Source of the DNA: Mucilaginibacter sp. Bleaf8
Lineage (GTDB): Bacteria; Bacteroidota; Bacteroidia; Sphingobacteriales; Sphingobacteriaceae
Assembly: GCF_018390515.1 (NCBI RefSeq)
Contig: NZ_JAHBBK010000003.1
Coordinates: 186,001-250,000 of the forward strand
Direction of reading: 5' to 3'
Length of the DNA stretch: 64,000 nucleotides
Notes under the pieces: generated by a model
The model's input: the letters and a program-made list of their open reading frames with translations, nothing else
Databases searched by the model: none
What the model was told of the DNA's origin: nothing
Position numbers and translations under genes: made by a program
Part shown: positions 10,208 to 18,109 of the stretch, in pieces
Position numbering within the stretch: the first letter of the stretch is position 1
Layout of the letters: each line of letters starts with the position of its first letter

Positions 10208-11315
10208 GAGCGGGAACTCGCTGTTCCAGAAACCCTTCAAAGAAAACGGCATGCCCGCTTTTGTCGCACCGGTCAACCCGACGACCGGCAAAGGGTACAG
10301 CGCGCTCAACGCGCTCGCCTTAGGGATGCAGCGCCATGATGATCCGCGCTGGATGTCTGCCGATGCCGCCCGTTATGCCAATTCATGGGTAAAGAAGGAC
10401 GAAAAAGGCACGCTGATCGAGTTCCCAAAGACCAGCGACATCCAGGCCATCCGTACCGCGGACGGCAAACGCATCCAGGACGAGGCCGGGGTGACGCAAA
10501 CCAAAACCGTCACCTTCGACAAACCGCAGGCCGCTAAAGCCTTCCTTTTCAATGGCAGCCAGCTCAATGACCTGCTGCCCCTGGAGGAATACCTGCAGCA
10601 ACAAAACGCAGCACAGCCCTTGTCACCTCTGGAAAGGGCGGAGAAGCTAGTTGCTGACAGCAAAGCGGTCATTATCCATGGTGGACAGGAGGCTTATTAC
10701 GATAAGCAGCGTGATGCGATCTTCCTGCCGGAAATGGAGCAGTTTGAAAACGAGACCAAATACTACCAGGCGGCCGTTCATCAGCTGGCACACTGGTCCG
10801 GGCACGAGAGCCGCCTCAACCGCCCGATGGAAGGCAAGCTGGGATCGCTGGAGTATGCCCGCGAGGAAATGCGCGCCGCCATTGCCGGCATCCTGATTGG
10901 CGCGGAATTAAAGATCGGGCACCACTTCGGCCAGCAGGCCGCCTACATGAACAACTTCGTAAAAATCTTACAGGACGATCCCTTTGAAATTGCGCGTGCT
11001 GCCCGGGACGCCCAAAAAGCGGCCAACCTGTTGCTGGGGGTCGGCCCGAAGCGCGAACAGAAACAGGGGCCCGCCACTAACCAGGGATTTAAGAAAGGCG
11101 ATGAGATCGCTTACCTGGATACTTCCTACAAAGTGCTGGAAACCTACAAAAATAAAAGCGTCAAGGTAGAGGACGCCAGCGGTACCCGCAAAAATATCAA
11201 ACCTTCGGACGGGCTTTACAACTCCTTGCTGGAAGCCAGGAATCATCCGAGGGAACCGGAAATGGCATTGGAAGAAAGCCGGGAAACAGCGCAAACTTAT
11301 AAAATAGGCAGATAA
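10146..11315 (+). CDS. ArdC-like antirestriction protein with degenerate zincin domain
   Basis: This 389-residue protein has the ArdC N-terminal ssDNA-binding region (GKGYSALNALALGMQ…, then DPRWMS) and a C-terminal zincin-like domain. The canonical zincin motif HExxH is HQLAH here (His212, Gln213, His216; WSGH follows), and the downstream third-ligand segment reads EEMRAAIAG instead of the usual EELxAE form. Both the catalytic glutamate and the usual third ligand therefore seem lost, so protease activity is doubtful while DNA binding may persist. ArdC proteins protect incoming single-stranded plasmid or ICE DNA from restriction. A KOW-like tail follows. It is co-transcribed with its neighbours. 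Confidence 0.8.
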   Translation: MSKNFKALPVLLSEKLIGEIKSGNSLFQKPFKENGMPAFVAPVNPTTGKGYSALNALALGMQRHDDPRWMSADAARYANSWVKKDEKGTLIEFPKTSDIQAIRTADGKRIQDEAGVTQTKTVTFDKPQAAKAFLFNGSQLNDLLPLEEYLQQQNAAQPLSPLERAEKLVADSKAVIIHGGQEAYYDKQRDAIFLPEMEQFENETKYYQAAVHQLAHWSGHESRLNRPMEGKLGSLEYAREEMRAAIAGILIGAELKIGHHFGQQAAYMNNFVKILQDDPFEIARAARDAQKAANLLLGVGPKREQKQGPATNQGFKKGDEIAYLDTSYKVLETYKNKSVKVEDASGTRKNIKPSDGLYNSLLEARNHPREPEMALEESRETAQTYKIGR

Positions 11316-11316
11316 C

Positions 11317-12093
11317 ATGAACCTGATCCATTATACTGAAAATGAGCTTCCGATCCAGGATCTGGAAACCATCGGGCTGGCCGCGAATGGCCAGCTCCTG
11401 CTGAATGTCGACGACCTGAGAGCCCTGCTCTCCGGGAGGAGAACAGGTATCCTGGAGTTAAACGACCTGGAGGCCGAAAACATCAAAATCAAATCGATCC
11501 ACGCCAAAATTTCCCTGCAGCCGAATCAGGCAGGCCAAGTCGATTTGCTGATCCACCCGATTTATCGCAAAGCGGTTACCCCGGATTTTCTGGACGACAA
11601 TGAGGCACAGCAGCTACAGAAAGGCGAAGTTGCCAGCCTTCTGAAGATTACCATTGATGACAGGGGCAATAAAAAGGAGTTGCTCGTGGAGTATGATGCC
11701 GAGACCCGAGAGTATATCGTCTCCGATACGGAAAAGATCCTGGCACCGGATATGGTCAACAATGAATTTCTGACACCTGCGCAGAAGGAAAATTACCGCA
11801 AGGGCAAAGAAGTCCAGATTGCTGATGGTACCAAACTGGCGTATTCAGGCGTTGATCATCACGGCATCCGTTCCAATAAATTGGCGCTGGTTGCTTCGAT
11901 CCTGATCGATGGCGGACTTTCCTATATGGTGTATAAAGGACTGAATGCCCTGTTCAATCAAAAGCGGGACGGCAAAGCCGCTGAAAAACTAAGTCCTGGC
12001 TACTACAACGCACTGAAAGACGTCGAAAATCAGCGTCAGTTCCTGCCTAACCCATTTACCCGGTCCGCCGGACGCGGCAGTAGTTCACGCTGA
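11317..12093 (+). CDS. DUF4099/DUF3945 domain protein of conjugative elements
   Basis: This 258-residue protein starts one base after the ArdC-like stop. Residues 1-110 match the DUF4099 pattern (LETIGL…LLSGRRT…KISL…DLLIHP). The middle resembles DUF3945 (…FLTPAQKENYRKGKEVQI…). A short hydrophobic stretch (LALVASILIDGGLSYMVYKG, about 190-210) may be a membrane anchor. These domains are found almost only in Bacteroidetes mobile elements and their biochemical role is unknown. The stop overlaps the next start. Confidence 0.75.
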   Translation: MNLIHYTENELPIQDLETIGLAANGQLLLNVDDLRALLSGRRTGILELNDLEAENIKIKSIHAKISLQPNQAGQVDLLIHPIYRKAVTPDFLDDNEAQQLQKGEVASLLKITIDDRGNKKELLVEYDAETREYIVSDTEKILAPDMVNNEFLTPAQKENYRKGKEVQIADGTKLAYSGVDHHGIRSNKLALVASILIDGGLSYMVYKGLNALFNQKRDGKAAEKLSPGYYNALKDVENQRQFLPNPFTRSAGRGSSSR

Positions 12094-12686
12094 TGATCGC
12101 TGCGCTTGATCATTTAGGTGTGCCGCCGGAGATGCAGGCTTACTTCAACTTGAATGAATTGGTCTTCCACTATGGCACGGACACAGAAGAGTTTGGCAAC
12201 GGGTTCCACAAGGTGCCGACCACCGGCAACCTCTGGTTAGCCGGGCCGGATGTTGCTTCGGAAGTTGTCATCACCAATTCCGCTATGGAAGCCATCGCTT
12301 TTCTGACGCTGCAACGGCCACGTTATCCCAAGCTGGATCACGTGGCCTTCATCGCTATTGGTAACCAGCTGCAACCCGGCCAGGTGGACTGGATCAGCCG
12401 CCACTTCCCCAAACGCAAATTTACGCTGGTATTTGGCAACGATCTCGTCGGCAACATGACGGATATTAAACTTGCCACCGGCTTGAAGGGCATGCGCTTT
12501 CGGTTGCTTCATGTCCGTCATCAAACCATGATCATGAACATTGAGAAACTGGAAATATTTGAAGACAGCAAGATTACCCTGAGCGTTTTTGAAAGAGCTT
12601 TTGGCCTCCGAACGGGTATCCGGACGCGCAAGCCGATCTTACACAGTTCCTATTTAAATCAATTACAACATGACAACAACCGATGA
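12093..12686 (+). CDS. ICE protein with possible degenerate Toprim-like domain
   Basis: This 197-residue protein begins on the last base of the previous gene. The order ITNSAMEAIAFLTL … FTLVFGNDLVGNMTDIKLA resembles the two halves of Toprim-like domains in element-borne primases (ESPIDALSYL … FDNDxxG). The first-motif glutamate is replaced by Asn and only one acidic residue of the second motif remains, so catalytic activity is unlikely if the fold is right. The assignment is a motif-based inference. It overlaps the next gene by 17 bases. Confidence 0.5.
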   Translation: MIAALDHLGVPPEMQAYFNLNELVFHYGTDTEEFGNGFHKVPTTGNLWLAGPDVASEVVITNSAMEAIAFLTLQRPRYPKLDHVAFIAIGNQLQPGQVDWISRHFPKRKFTLVFGNDLVGNMTDIKLATGLKGMRFRLLHVRHQTMIMNIEKLEIFEDSKITLSVFERAFGLRTGIRTRKPILHSSYLNQLQHDNNR

Positions 12687-13128
12687 TATTGTGCTCCGGC
12701 CTGCCGTAAGTTTTGCTTTCCTGCAGGTATTGCCGCTGATCCTGTTTAGCCTGACGTTTCTTCTACTGGCCTGGTACCTGTCACCTTATTTTATTTTTTT
12801 CAGCATTCCGGTATGTGCGGCCGCAGGATACCGAATGTGGTATATCAGGAGTATGCAATACCTGATCAGCAGGGAGTATATCCGCCTGACCAGGGGACTT
12901 TTATTCAAGCGGGTAGATCAGCTGGAAATGTACCGTATCAAAGACTTCATCATTACGCAACCTTTCAGTTTACAATTGCTTCGATTGATGAACCTTACCC
13001 TGAAGAGTACAGACACCGAAAATGCAGTGATCACTTTCCATGGCATTCCTTTTTCCGAAATTACAGATACGATCCGGGAGCGGGTACAGGAGGCCCGTCA
13101 TGGCAATAATATTTACGAAATAAATTGA
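12670..13128 (+). CDS. Membrane protein with bacterial PH domain (YdbS-like)
   Basis: This 152-residue protein has two adjacent membrane segments (about residues 15-60) followed by a bacterial PH-like domain of the YdbS type (YLISREYIRLTRGLLFKRVDQLEMYRIKDF…). It should sit in the inner membrane with the PH domain in the cytoplasm. YdbS-like proteins are poorly characterised. It ends the long run of overlapping element genes from 8838. Confidence 0.65.
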   Translation: MTTTDDIVLRPAVSFAFLQVLPLILFSLTFLLLAWYLSPYFIFFSIPVCAAAGYRMWYIRSMQYLISREYIRLTRGLLFKRVDQLEMYRIKDFIITQPFSLQLLRLMNLTLKSTDTENAVITFHGIPFSEITDTIRERVQEARHGNNIYEIN

Positions 13129-13182
13129 AAATGCACTTTAGGTTACTAATTAATTTAGTATCTTAAAATAACCGAAAGTATC

Positions 13183-13482
13183 ATGAAAGCAATTGTTCGC
13201 AACGTCTTGTTAGCTTGTTTTATATCCACTTTTGCCTTGTTTGGCTTGTTAGGGAGGAAGAAGGAGCCTGTGCTGGCACCGGCGCATTACCAGGCAGCGC
13301 AGCCTTTGATCACCGAAGTACAAAAAGAAAACCTGACCTGCCTTGGTGTGGCCCTGCTAACCTGGGTGCTGTGTATCTGGCGGTGTGCCGTGCTCAATAA
13401 ACGCATGAGTGATGAGCGCGAATACCAGCGGCGTTTTAATGACTACATGCGTGAGTCCGCTTTTAACCGTCATTTATATTGA
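13183..13482 (+). CDS. Small two-helix membrane protein, hypothetical
   Basis: This 99-residue protein has one hydrophobic segment at residues 8-24 and another at about 52-68, with a charged Arg/Glu/Tyr-rich C-terminal tail. No family is recognised. The stop codon lies in the hairpin CCGTCA/TGACGG (13467-13485), which also overlaps the promoter of the small RNA candidate downstream. Confidence 0.55.
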   Translation: MKAIVRNVLLACFISTFALFGLLGRKKEPVLAPAHYQAAQPLITEVQKENLTCLGVALLTWVLCIWRCAVLNKRMSDEREYQRRFNDYMRESAFNRHLY

Positions 13483-13508
13483 CGGCAATAAAATAATTGA
13501 TAAGTTTA
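13479..13508 (+). promoter_or_regulatory. Promoter of the ICE-borne small RNA candidate
   Basis: TTG at 13479-13481 is followed after exactly 19 bases by TAAGTTTA at 13501-13508. This matches the Bacteroidetes consensus TTG-N17-23-TAnnTTTG except for the last base. Transcription would start at about 13515, just before the first hairpin of the candidate RNA. Confidence 0.55.
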
Positions 13509-13514
13509 CAGCCT

Positions 13515-13594
13515 TAAGCGGGTCTTCGCCCGCAATTGTGATAAGGTTTAGGTTGAAAGGTCCCGGCGGCGAGCGTACGGGACCTTTCTTTTTT
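13515..13594 (+). ncRNA. Candidate small RNA, ICE copy
   Basis: This roughly 80-nt segment consists of a hairpin (GCGGG/CCCGC, 13518-13533), a core at 13534-13559 that includes GATAAGGTTTAGGTTG, and a strong terminator whose 10-bp stem AAAGGTCCCG/CGGGACCTTT (13556-13565 with 13578-13587) is followed by a T tract. The same 26-nt core, between different hairpins, recurs at 51506-51531 in the chromosome. Identity confined to the core, with compensated but unrelated stem sequences, points to a selected RNA. No open frame with a ribosome site covers it. I cannot name an RNA family. Confidence 0.65.
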
Positions 13595-13705
13595 GCTCAA
13601 TTTTTTTGTCGCTTGCTTTATGAAGCACGAGATTTCTTGAGAAATGACGAGACCCGTACTGCGATTGCAATATGGGCATTGAAGATTTTTATTCAATGGC
13701 TACCC

Positions 13706-13918
13706 ATGAAAGATAAGTTAGGATCCTCAACGGAGGAAAAAGATCAGAACAACCCCTCCACAAACAAAAAATCTCCCAAAATCGGCAAAGTGATAGTCCC
13801 TAAGGAGCCGGTGAAAAGATACCGCGTGACAGTACATTACTTGCCAGTCACGGAAGAGGAAGCCCGGATTAAAAAGGCTATTATCGAGAGCATTATGAAA
13901 AAGACGCCTCCTAAGTAA
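13706..13918 (+). CDS. Small charged hypothetical protein
   Basis: This predicted 70-residue protein is rich in Lys, Glu, Ser and Pro, with a disordered-looking first half and a helical C-terminus (EEEARIKKAIIESIM). The frame is open back to 13409, but that upstream part crosses the small RNA and its terminator, so the ATG at 13706 is preferred. It lies after the RNA terminator and 136 bases before the recombinase gene. No family is recognised and coding status is moderately supported. Confidence 0.4.
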   Translation: MKDKLGSSTEEKDQNNPSTNKKSPKIGKVIVPKEPVKRYRVTVHYLPVTEEEARIKKAIIESIMKKTPPK

Positions 13919-14054
13919 TAGTCAATTGCGTCTATAAATTACAAGATTAACGGAAGGAGATAATTGTTAAATACTTGATAATTAGGATATTATGAAGATT
14001 TCAGCTTGATTTTCTGAAATTTAATTCTTAATTTAGGCAACAGAACATCAGATC

Positions 14055-15545
14055 ATGGAAGAGAAAAAGCACGTTGGTATTTGGATCAGGGTTTCCACGG
14101 ACATGCAGGTTAAGGATGATAGTCCGGAACATCACGAGCGCAGGGCACGGTATTACGTAGAATCTAGGGATTGGCAGGTCGTCGAAGTGTATAGATTGGA
14201 GGCTGTGTCAGGGAAAACGGTCATGAATCACCCGGAAGCGCAGCGAATGCTCAAAGACTTAAGAAGCGGGCGCATTTCCGGCCTGGTATTTTCCAAACTT
14301 GCCCGCCTTGCCCGTAGTACCAAAGAACTTCTGGAATTTGCAGAGATATTTCGAAAAGAGGGCGCAGACCTGGTTTCGTTGGCAGAACAGATCGATACTA
14401 GCACACCAGCCGGCAGGCTGTTTTTTACGATAGTCGCTGCAATGGCGGAATGGGAACGGGAGGAAATATCCAGTCGTGTTTCAGCGTCAGTTCCCATCCG
14501 CGCGAAGATGGGGAAACCGCTGGGTGGACAGGCTAGCTTTGGTTATAAATGGCAGGACAAATCAATGGTAATCGATGAGAAAGAGGCTCCGATTCGCAAA
14601 CTGATGTACGAGATCTTCCTGGAATGTCAGCGCAAAAAAACAACTGCCGAAAGGTTAAATGAGCTGGGGCATCGAACCCGGAATGGTTCTCGTTTCTCCG
14701 ATACCACAATTGACCGGCTATTAAGGGATACCACCGCAAAAGGTCAGCGACTCGCTAATCACACCAAGAGCATCGGAGAGGGTAGGCAATGGATTACCAA
14801 GCCACAGGAGGAATGGATTATCATTCCCTGTCCCTCTATTGTTTCAGAAGAATTATGGGAAAAGTGTAATGCTGTCCTCGATGAACAATCCACCAAACGC
14901 GCCAAGAGGGGTAGGATATCAGAATACCTGCTCGCCGGTTTGGTTAAGTGTGAATGTGGTACACCTATGTATGTGTTCAGTACAGCTAAGAAATTTACCT
15001 GCAGAAAATGCAAGAACAATGTCAGGGTGTCAGATATGGATAATTATTACCAGCAAGTCCTTAAAGGATATCTGAATGATATTCAACCTCAGATGTATGT
15101 TGAAGAACTGGAGGCGGACATACGGGTAAAAGAAGGCTTATTAAGCGCTTCCTTGAAAAAGCGTACCCAACTGCGAAAAAAAATGGACGAATTGGTCCCC
15201 TTAAGGGTAAGCGGGGATCTTGACAAAGAGCATTTTGCTGAGATCTACCAACCACTTGTCACGCAAGTGCATCAACTTGACAGATCTATACCGGAACTGC
15301 AGGCAGAGATCGATCTAAAGCGTGTGCAGGTTACCTCAGCTGACCATGTCCTTAAAGAAGCAAAAGGCTTATACAAAGCTTGGTCGAGCATGCTTTTTTC
15401 TCAAAAACGCCCTATAGTTGAGACAATCACAGAATATATTACTATTGGAAAAGAGACGATCGACGTAGGAATTCACCATGTTTCTTCATCCTCGAAACTA
15501 ACAAGTCAACACGAATTCAAGGGTTCATGGAGGCCACCAGCATAA
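14055..15545 (+). CDS. Large serine recombinase (ICE integrase)
   Basis: This 496-residue protein has an N-terminal resolvase domain with catalytic Ser14 in WIRVST and the conserved arginines of [10 protein letters not shown] recombinase domain follows (about 170-280), then a zinc ribbon (CxCG…CRKC, about 299-322) and a C-terminal coiled coil (about 360-440). This is the architecture of large serine integrases such as those of phiC31 and Tn5397, which recombine short att sites without long homology. It lies at the element edge, convergent with the yifB remnant it has interrupted. The last few codons and the stop lie in yifB-derived DNA, so excision would alter the C-terminus. Confidence 0.9.
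   Translation: MEEKKHVGIWIRVSTDMQVKDDSPEHHERRARYYVESRDWQVVEVYRLEAVSGKTVMNHPEAQRMLKDLRSGRISGLVFSKLARLARSTKELLEFAEIFRKEGADLVSLAEQIDTSTPAGRLFFTIVAAMAEWEREEISSRVSASVPIRAKMGKPLGGQASFGYKWQDKSMVIDEKEAPIRKLMYEIFLECQRKKTTAERLNELGHRTRNGSRFSDTTIDRLLRDTTAKGQRLANHTKSIGEGRQWITKPQEEWIIIPCPSIVSEELWEKCNAVLDEQSTKRAKRGRISEYLLAGLVKCECGTPMYVFSTAKKFTCRKCKNNVRVSDMDNYYQQVLKGYLNDIQPQMYVEELEADIRVKEGLLSASLKKRTQLRKKMDELVPLRVSGDLDKEHFAEIYQPLVTQVHQLDRSIPELQAEIDLKRVQVTSADHVLKEAKGLYKAWSSMLFSQKRPIVETITEYITIGKETIDVGIHHVSSSSKLTSQHEFKGSWRPPA
15514..15530. other. ICE-chromosome junction (att site) inside yifB
   Basis: Reading the minus strand, yifB is normal up to VASMNP and then meets a TGA at 15517-15519, where the family continues with CPCG. 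The boundary between host and element DNA therefore lies near 15520-15523, within GGGTTCATGG on the plus strand. The exact crossover dinucleotide cannot be fixed without the other end of the element. Confidence 0.65.
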
Positions 15546-16572
15546 AACTGGCCGGATAATCAACCGTAAAGCGGGCGCGTGACACGGTAATGCGGCGCTC
15601 TTCCAACGGCTGGCGCATTACCTCGAGCACCGTGCGCTTAAACTCCGGCAACTCATCGAGAAACAGTACACCGTTGTGGGCCAGTGATATTTCGCCGGGT
15701 TGCGGGTTACTACCGCCGCCAACCAAAGCCACATCGCTGATGGTGTGGTGCGGCGAGCGGAACGGCCGTACGGTTACCAGCGCATCGGCTGCCTGCATTT
15801 TACCGGCTACGGAGTGTATCTTGGTTGTCTCGAGCGATTCATGAATGGTAAGCGGCGGCATAATGGATGGCATACGCCGCGCCAGCATGGTTTTACCGGC
15901 TCCCGGCGGACCAATCAGGATAACGTTGTGACCACCGGCTGCGGCAATTTCCAGCGCACGCTTAATATTTTCCTGGCCTTTTACATCGCTAAAGTCGCTA
16001 TCATAATTGCACAGGCTATCATAAAACTCTTCGCGGGTGTTTACAACTTCTCTCTTTAGCTGCGTATCGCCATTAAAAAAGCCGGCAATATCTTTAATGC
16101 TTTCAACGCCGTATACTTCCAAATCATTTACAATAGCGGCCTCACGGGCGTTTTGCTTGGGCAGGATGAAACCTTTAAAACCTTCTTTACGGGCTTGTAT
16201 GGCAATAGGCAGTGCACCTTTAATAGGCTGCAAACCGCCATCCAGCGACAACTCGCCCATGATAATGTATTTATCCAGATCATTAACTTCCATCTGGCCA
16301 GAGGCGGCCAGTATGGCGGTGGCAATGGTCAGATCATAAGCCGAGCCCTCTTTACGGATATCGGCCGGGGCCATGTTAACTACCAGTTGCTGGCGGGGCA
16401 TTTTGTAATTGCAATTCTTGAGGGCCGATTCGATACGGAAATAGCTTTCTTTGATGGCCACATCGGGCAAACCCACAATAAAGTACTTGGTACCGGGAGC
16501 AATGTTCACTTCTACTGTAATGGTAGTAGCCTGTATACCGTAAACCGCGCTGCCAAAGGTTTTAACTAACAA
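15517..16572 (-). pseudogene. yifB: yifB/comM, 5' part, truncated by ICE insertion
   Basis: The first 351 residues of a YifB/ComM-type Mg-chelatase-like AAA+ ATPase are present: the N-terminal ChlI-like domain, Walker A GPPGAGKT (221-228) and Walker [12 protein letters not shown] (about 301-311). The frame stops immediately after VASMNP, so about 160 C-terminal residues, including the rest of the ATPase and the Mg_chelatase_C domain, are missing. ComM is a hexameric branch-migration helicase that promotes integration of transformed DNA. The start is TTG (16570-16572), since no in-frame ATG lies upstream before a stop, and the N-terminus matches the family start [12 protein letters not shown]. 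The truncated product is probably inactive. Confidence 0.9.
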
Positions 16573-16667
16573 GGTGATAAAGTTTTTATATTATGAAGCA
16601 ATAAAGATATTAATTTATGCCTTTTGCCCCAAACCTTTGCTCAAGTGGCAAATCCGAATAATGCAGG

Positions 16668-16818
16668 TGTACCACTTTTAAAGTGGTACAAAGCGGAACA
16701 AACCGGTACACGCCGGAACAGGTGGTACACTTTGGTACACCTAAAACGCCGTTTGCAGCACGCAGAGGCCGTATAAAAATAGTGGTACAGTGTGGAACAC
16801 CCGGAACAGTTTGGTACA
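16668..16818. repeat. Helically phased GGWACA hexamer array
   Basis: Ten GGTACA or GGAACA hexamers begin at 16685, 16695, 16705, 16715, 16724, 16734, 16784, 16794, 16803 and 16813, that is 9-10 bases apart with one 50-base gap. An inverted copy (TGTACC) is at 16668 and another at 16910. The first copy is part of the palindrome ACCACTTT-T-AAAGTGGT (16671-16687). The spacing puts every copy on one face of the helix, as in arrays bound by oligomerising regulators. The region (16573-17032) is otherwise gene-free and lies upstream of yifB. Confidence 0.7.
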
Positions 16819-16981
16819 GGTATTTATACTCATGACACGATCTTGTCAGTACTTTAGGTGAGTTTTTTAACTTGTATTTATGGAGGAGCTATAATGATAA
16901 CGCCATCTCTGTACCAAATGATATGCGAGGGGATGGCCACATTATCACTCGACATGACAGGTGGGTGTTTGTGATATAAAC

Positions 16982-17013
16982 AAAAAAAGCCGCCCCTGCA
17001 TCAGGAACGGCTT
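16982..17013 (-). terminator. Intrinsic terminator of ohr
   Basis: On the minus strand AAGCCG…CCTG pairs with CAGG…CGGCTT and is followed by a run of seven T. It lies about 20 bases after the ohr stop. Confidence 0.8.
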
Positions 17014-17032
17014 AGCTCATAAATGTTTCTTG

Positions 17033-17449
17033 TTATTTTACGCTCAACGCTACTTCGATGTTGCCGCGGGTGGCGTTAGAGTAGGGGCAAACGGCATGTG
17101 CTTTTTTTACCAGTTCCAGCGCGGCTTCACGGTCAACGCCCGGAATTTCCACGTCCAGCTTTACAGCCAGGTTAAAGCCGCCATTATCCTGTTTCATGAT
17201 GCTTACTTCGGCTGTTACGGCGGTGGTGCCGGTCTGCACTTTTTCCATCCGGATAATCAAGTTCAGGGCGCTGTCAAAACAGGCAGCATAGCCACCGGCA
17301 AACAAAATTTCGGGGTTAAGGTAAGTACCGCCCGGACCGCCCATTTCTTTCGGGATGCGGGTTTCGATATCCAGTGCACCATCTGCAGATTTTACCTGGC
17401 CATTGCGGCCGCCGGTAGCCGTAGCTTTGGCTGTATACAAGCTTTCCAT
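17033..17449 (-). CDS. ohr: Organic hydroperoxide resistance protein Ohr
   Basis: This 138-residue protein of the OsmC/Ohr family has both redox cysteines in their usual contexts: AACFDSAL (about residue 58) and AHAVCPYSNATRGN (about residue 122). Ohr reduces organic and fatty-acid hydroperoxides with a dihydrolipoyl-type reductant in the cytoplasm. The length is typical. It lies 41 bases downstream of an ohrR-type regulator on the same strand, the standard pairing, and is expected to be induced by organic peroxide. Confidence 0.92.
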   Translation of the reverse strand: MESLYTAKATATGGRNGQVKSADGALDIETRIPKEMGGPGGTYLNPEILFAGGYAACFDSALNLIIRMEKVQTGTTAVTAEVSIMKQDNGGFNLAVKLDVEIPGVDREAALELVKKAHAVCPYSNATRGNIEVALSVK

Positions 17450-17490
17450 TTCTTTTTAATTTATTATTAGGTGATATATGTATGAGCTAT

Positions 17491-17913
17491 TTATTTGATG
17501 TGGTTTAAAATGGACCGCAGTTGCTTAACCAGTTGCTGGCCTTCTTCGGCCGGTACAGGAAACTGCTCCAGCAGGGCAAGGGGAACATCTTTTGCTTTTT
17601 CTTTCAATTCTTCGCCGTGCTTTGTAATCCGGATCTGCACTATCCTTTCATCCTGCTTATCGCGCGTGCGGGTTACCAGCTCCCTTTTTTCCATTCGTTT
17701 CAGCAAGGGGGTTAGCGTACCGCTATCCAGCATCAGCTGTTCGCCAATGGCTTTAACCGATAGCTGTCCGTGCTCCCATAACAACATCATGACCAAATAC
17801 TGCGGATAAGTTAGATCCAGCTTATCCAGCAACGGCCGGTACAAATTAGTTATCTGCCTTGATAAAGCATAGATGGGAAAACATAACTGATTTTCAAGTT
17901 TCAACAAATCCAT
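17491..17913 (-). CDS. ohrR: MarR-family peroxide sensor OhrR
   Basis: This 140-residue winged-helix MarR protein has a reactive cysteine in LENQLCFPIYALSRQ (Cys11), the context of the sensing cysteine of Bacillus OhrR, and the helix-turn-helix region LSVKAIGEQLMLDSGTLTPL. There is no obvious C-terminal resolving cysteine, suggesting the one-Cys type that needs a small thiol. OhrR represses ohr until its cysteine is oxidised. A palindrome just upstream (17917-17927) is a likely autoregulatory operator. Confidence 0.9.
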   Translation of the reverse strand: MDLLKLENQLCFPIYALSRQITNLYRPLLDKLDLTYPQYLVMMLLWEHGQLSVKAIGEQLMLDSGTLTPLLKRMEKRELVTRTRDKQDERIVQIRITKHGEELKEKAKDVPLALLEQFPVPAEEGQQLVKQLRSILNHIK

Positions 17914-17916
17914 CGT

Positions 17917-17940
17917 TACAAATTGTATTGTGCAAAATTA
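17917..17940 (-). promoter_or_regulatory. OhrR-like operator and -7 box before ohrR
   Basis: TACAAATTGTA at 17917-17927 is an 11-bp palindrome similar to the TACAATT/AATTGTA half-sites of known OhrR operators. It lies between the start codon and a perfect -7 box on the minus strand (TAATTTTG, 17933-17940), so a bound repressor would cover the transcription start. Confidence 0.5.
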
Positions 17941-18109
17941 AATTTTATAAAATACATTAAAACATACTTATGTCAAAATGAAGCCAAGGCTTCATTAAAG
18001 TTGGCTATACTTAATTATGAGCATTATAGCATTCGTTTTTATTTGTCATTACAGGTTCAAATAAGCGCTGATCAACATCTGCTTTTACAGGCTTAACGTT
18101 AATAGGTAT

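Noticed and set aside
13467-13485. Hairpin CCGTCA/TGACGG as a terminator of the gene ending at 13482
   Set aside because: It overlaps the stop codon and the -33 element of a promoter and lacks a following T run.
13409-13705. Upstream extension of the small gene ending at 13918
   Set aside because: The frame crosses the candidate small RNA and its terminator and overlaps the preceding gene in another frame; the ATG at 13706 is more sensible.
16668-16818. CRISPR array
   Set aside because: The repeated unit is only 6 bases with 3-4 base spacing, and no cas genes are present. No CRISPR was seen anywhere in the window.
16675-16830. Possible coding frame through the GGWACA array
   Set aside because: The repeat unit is about 10 bases, not a multiple of three, and the frame has no start or ribosome site.
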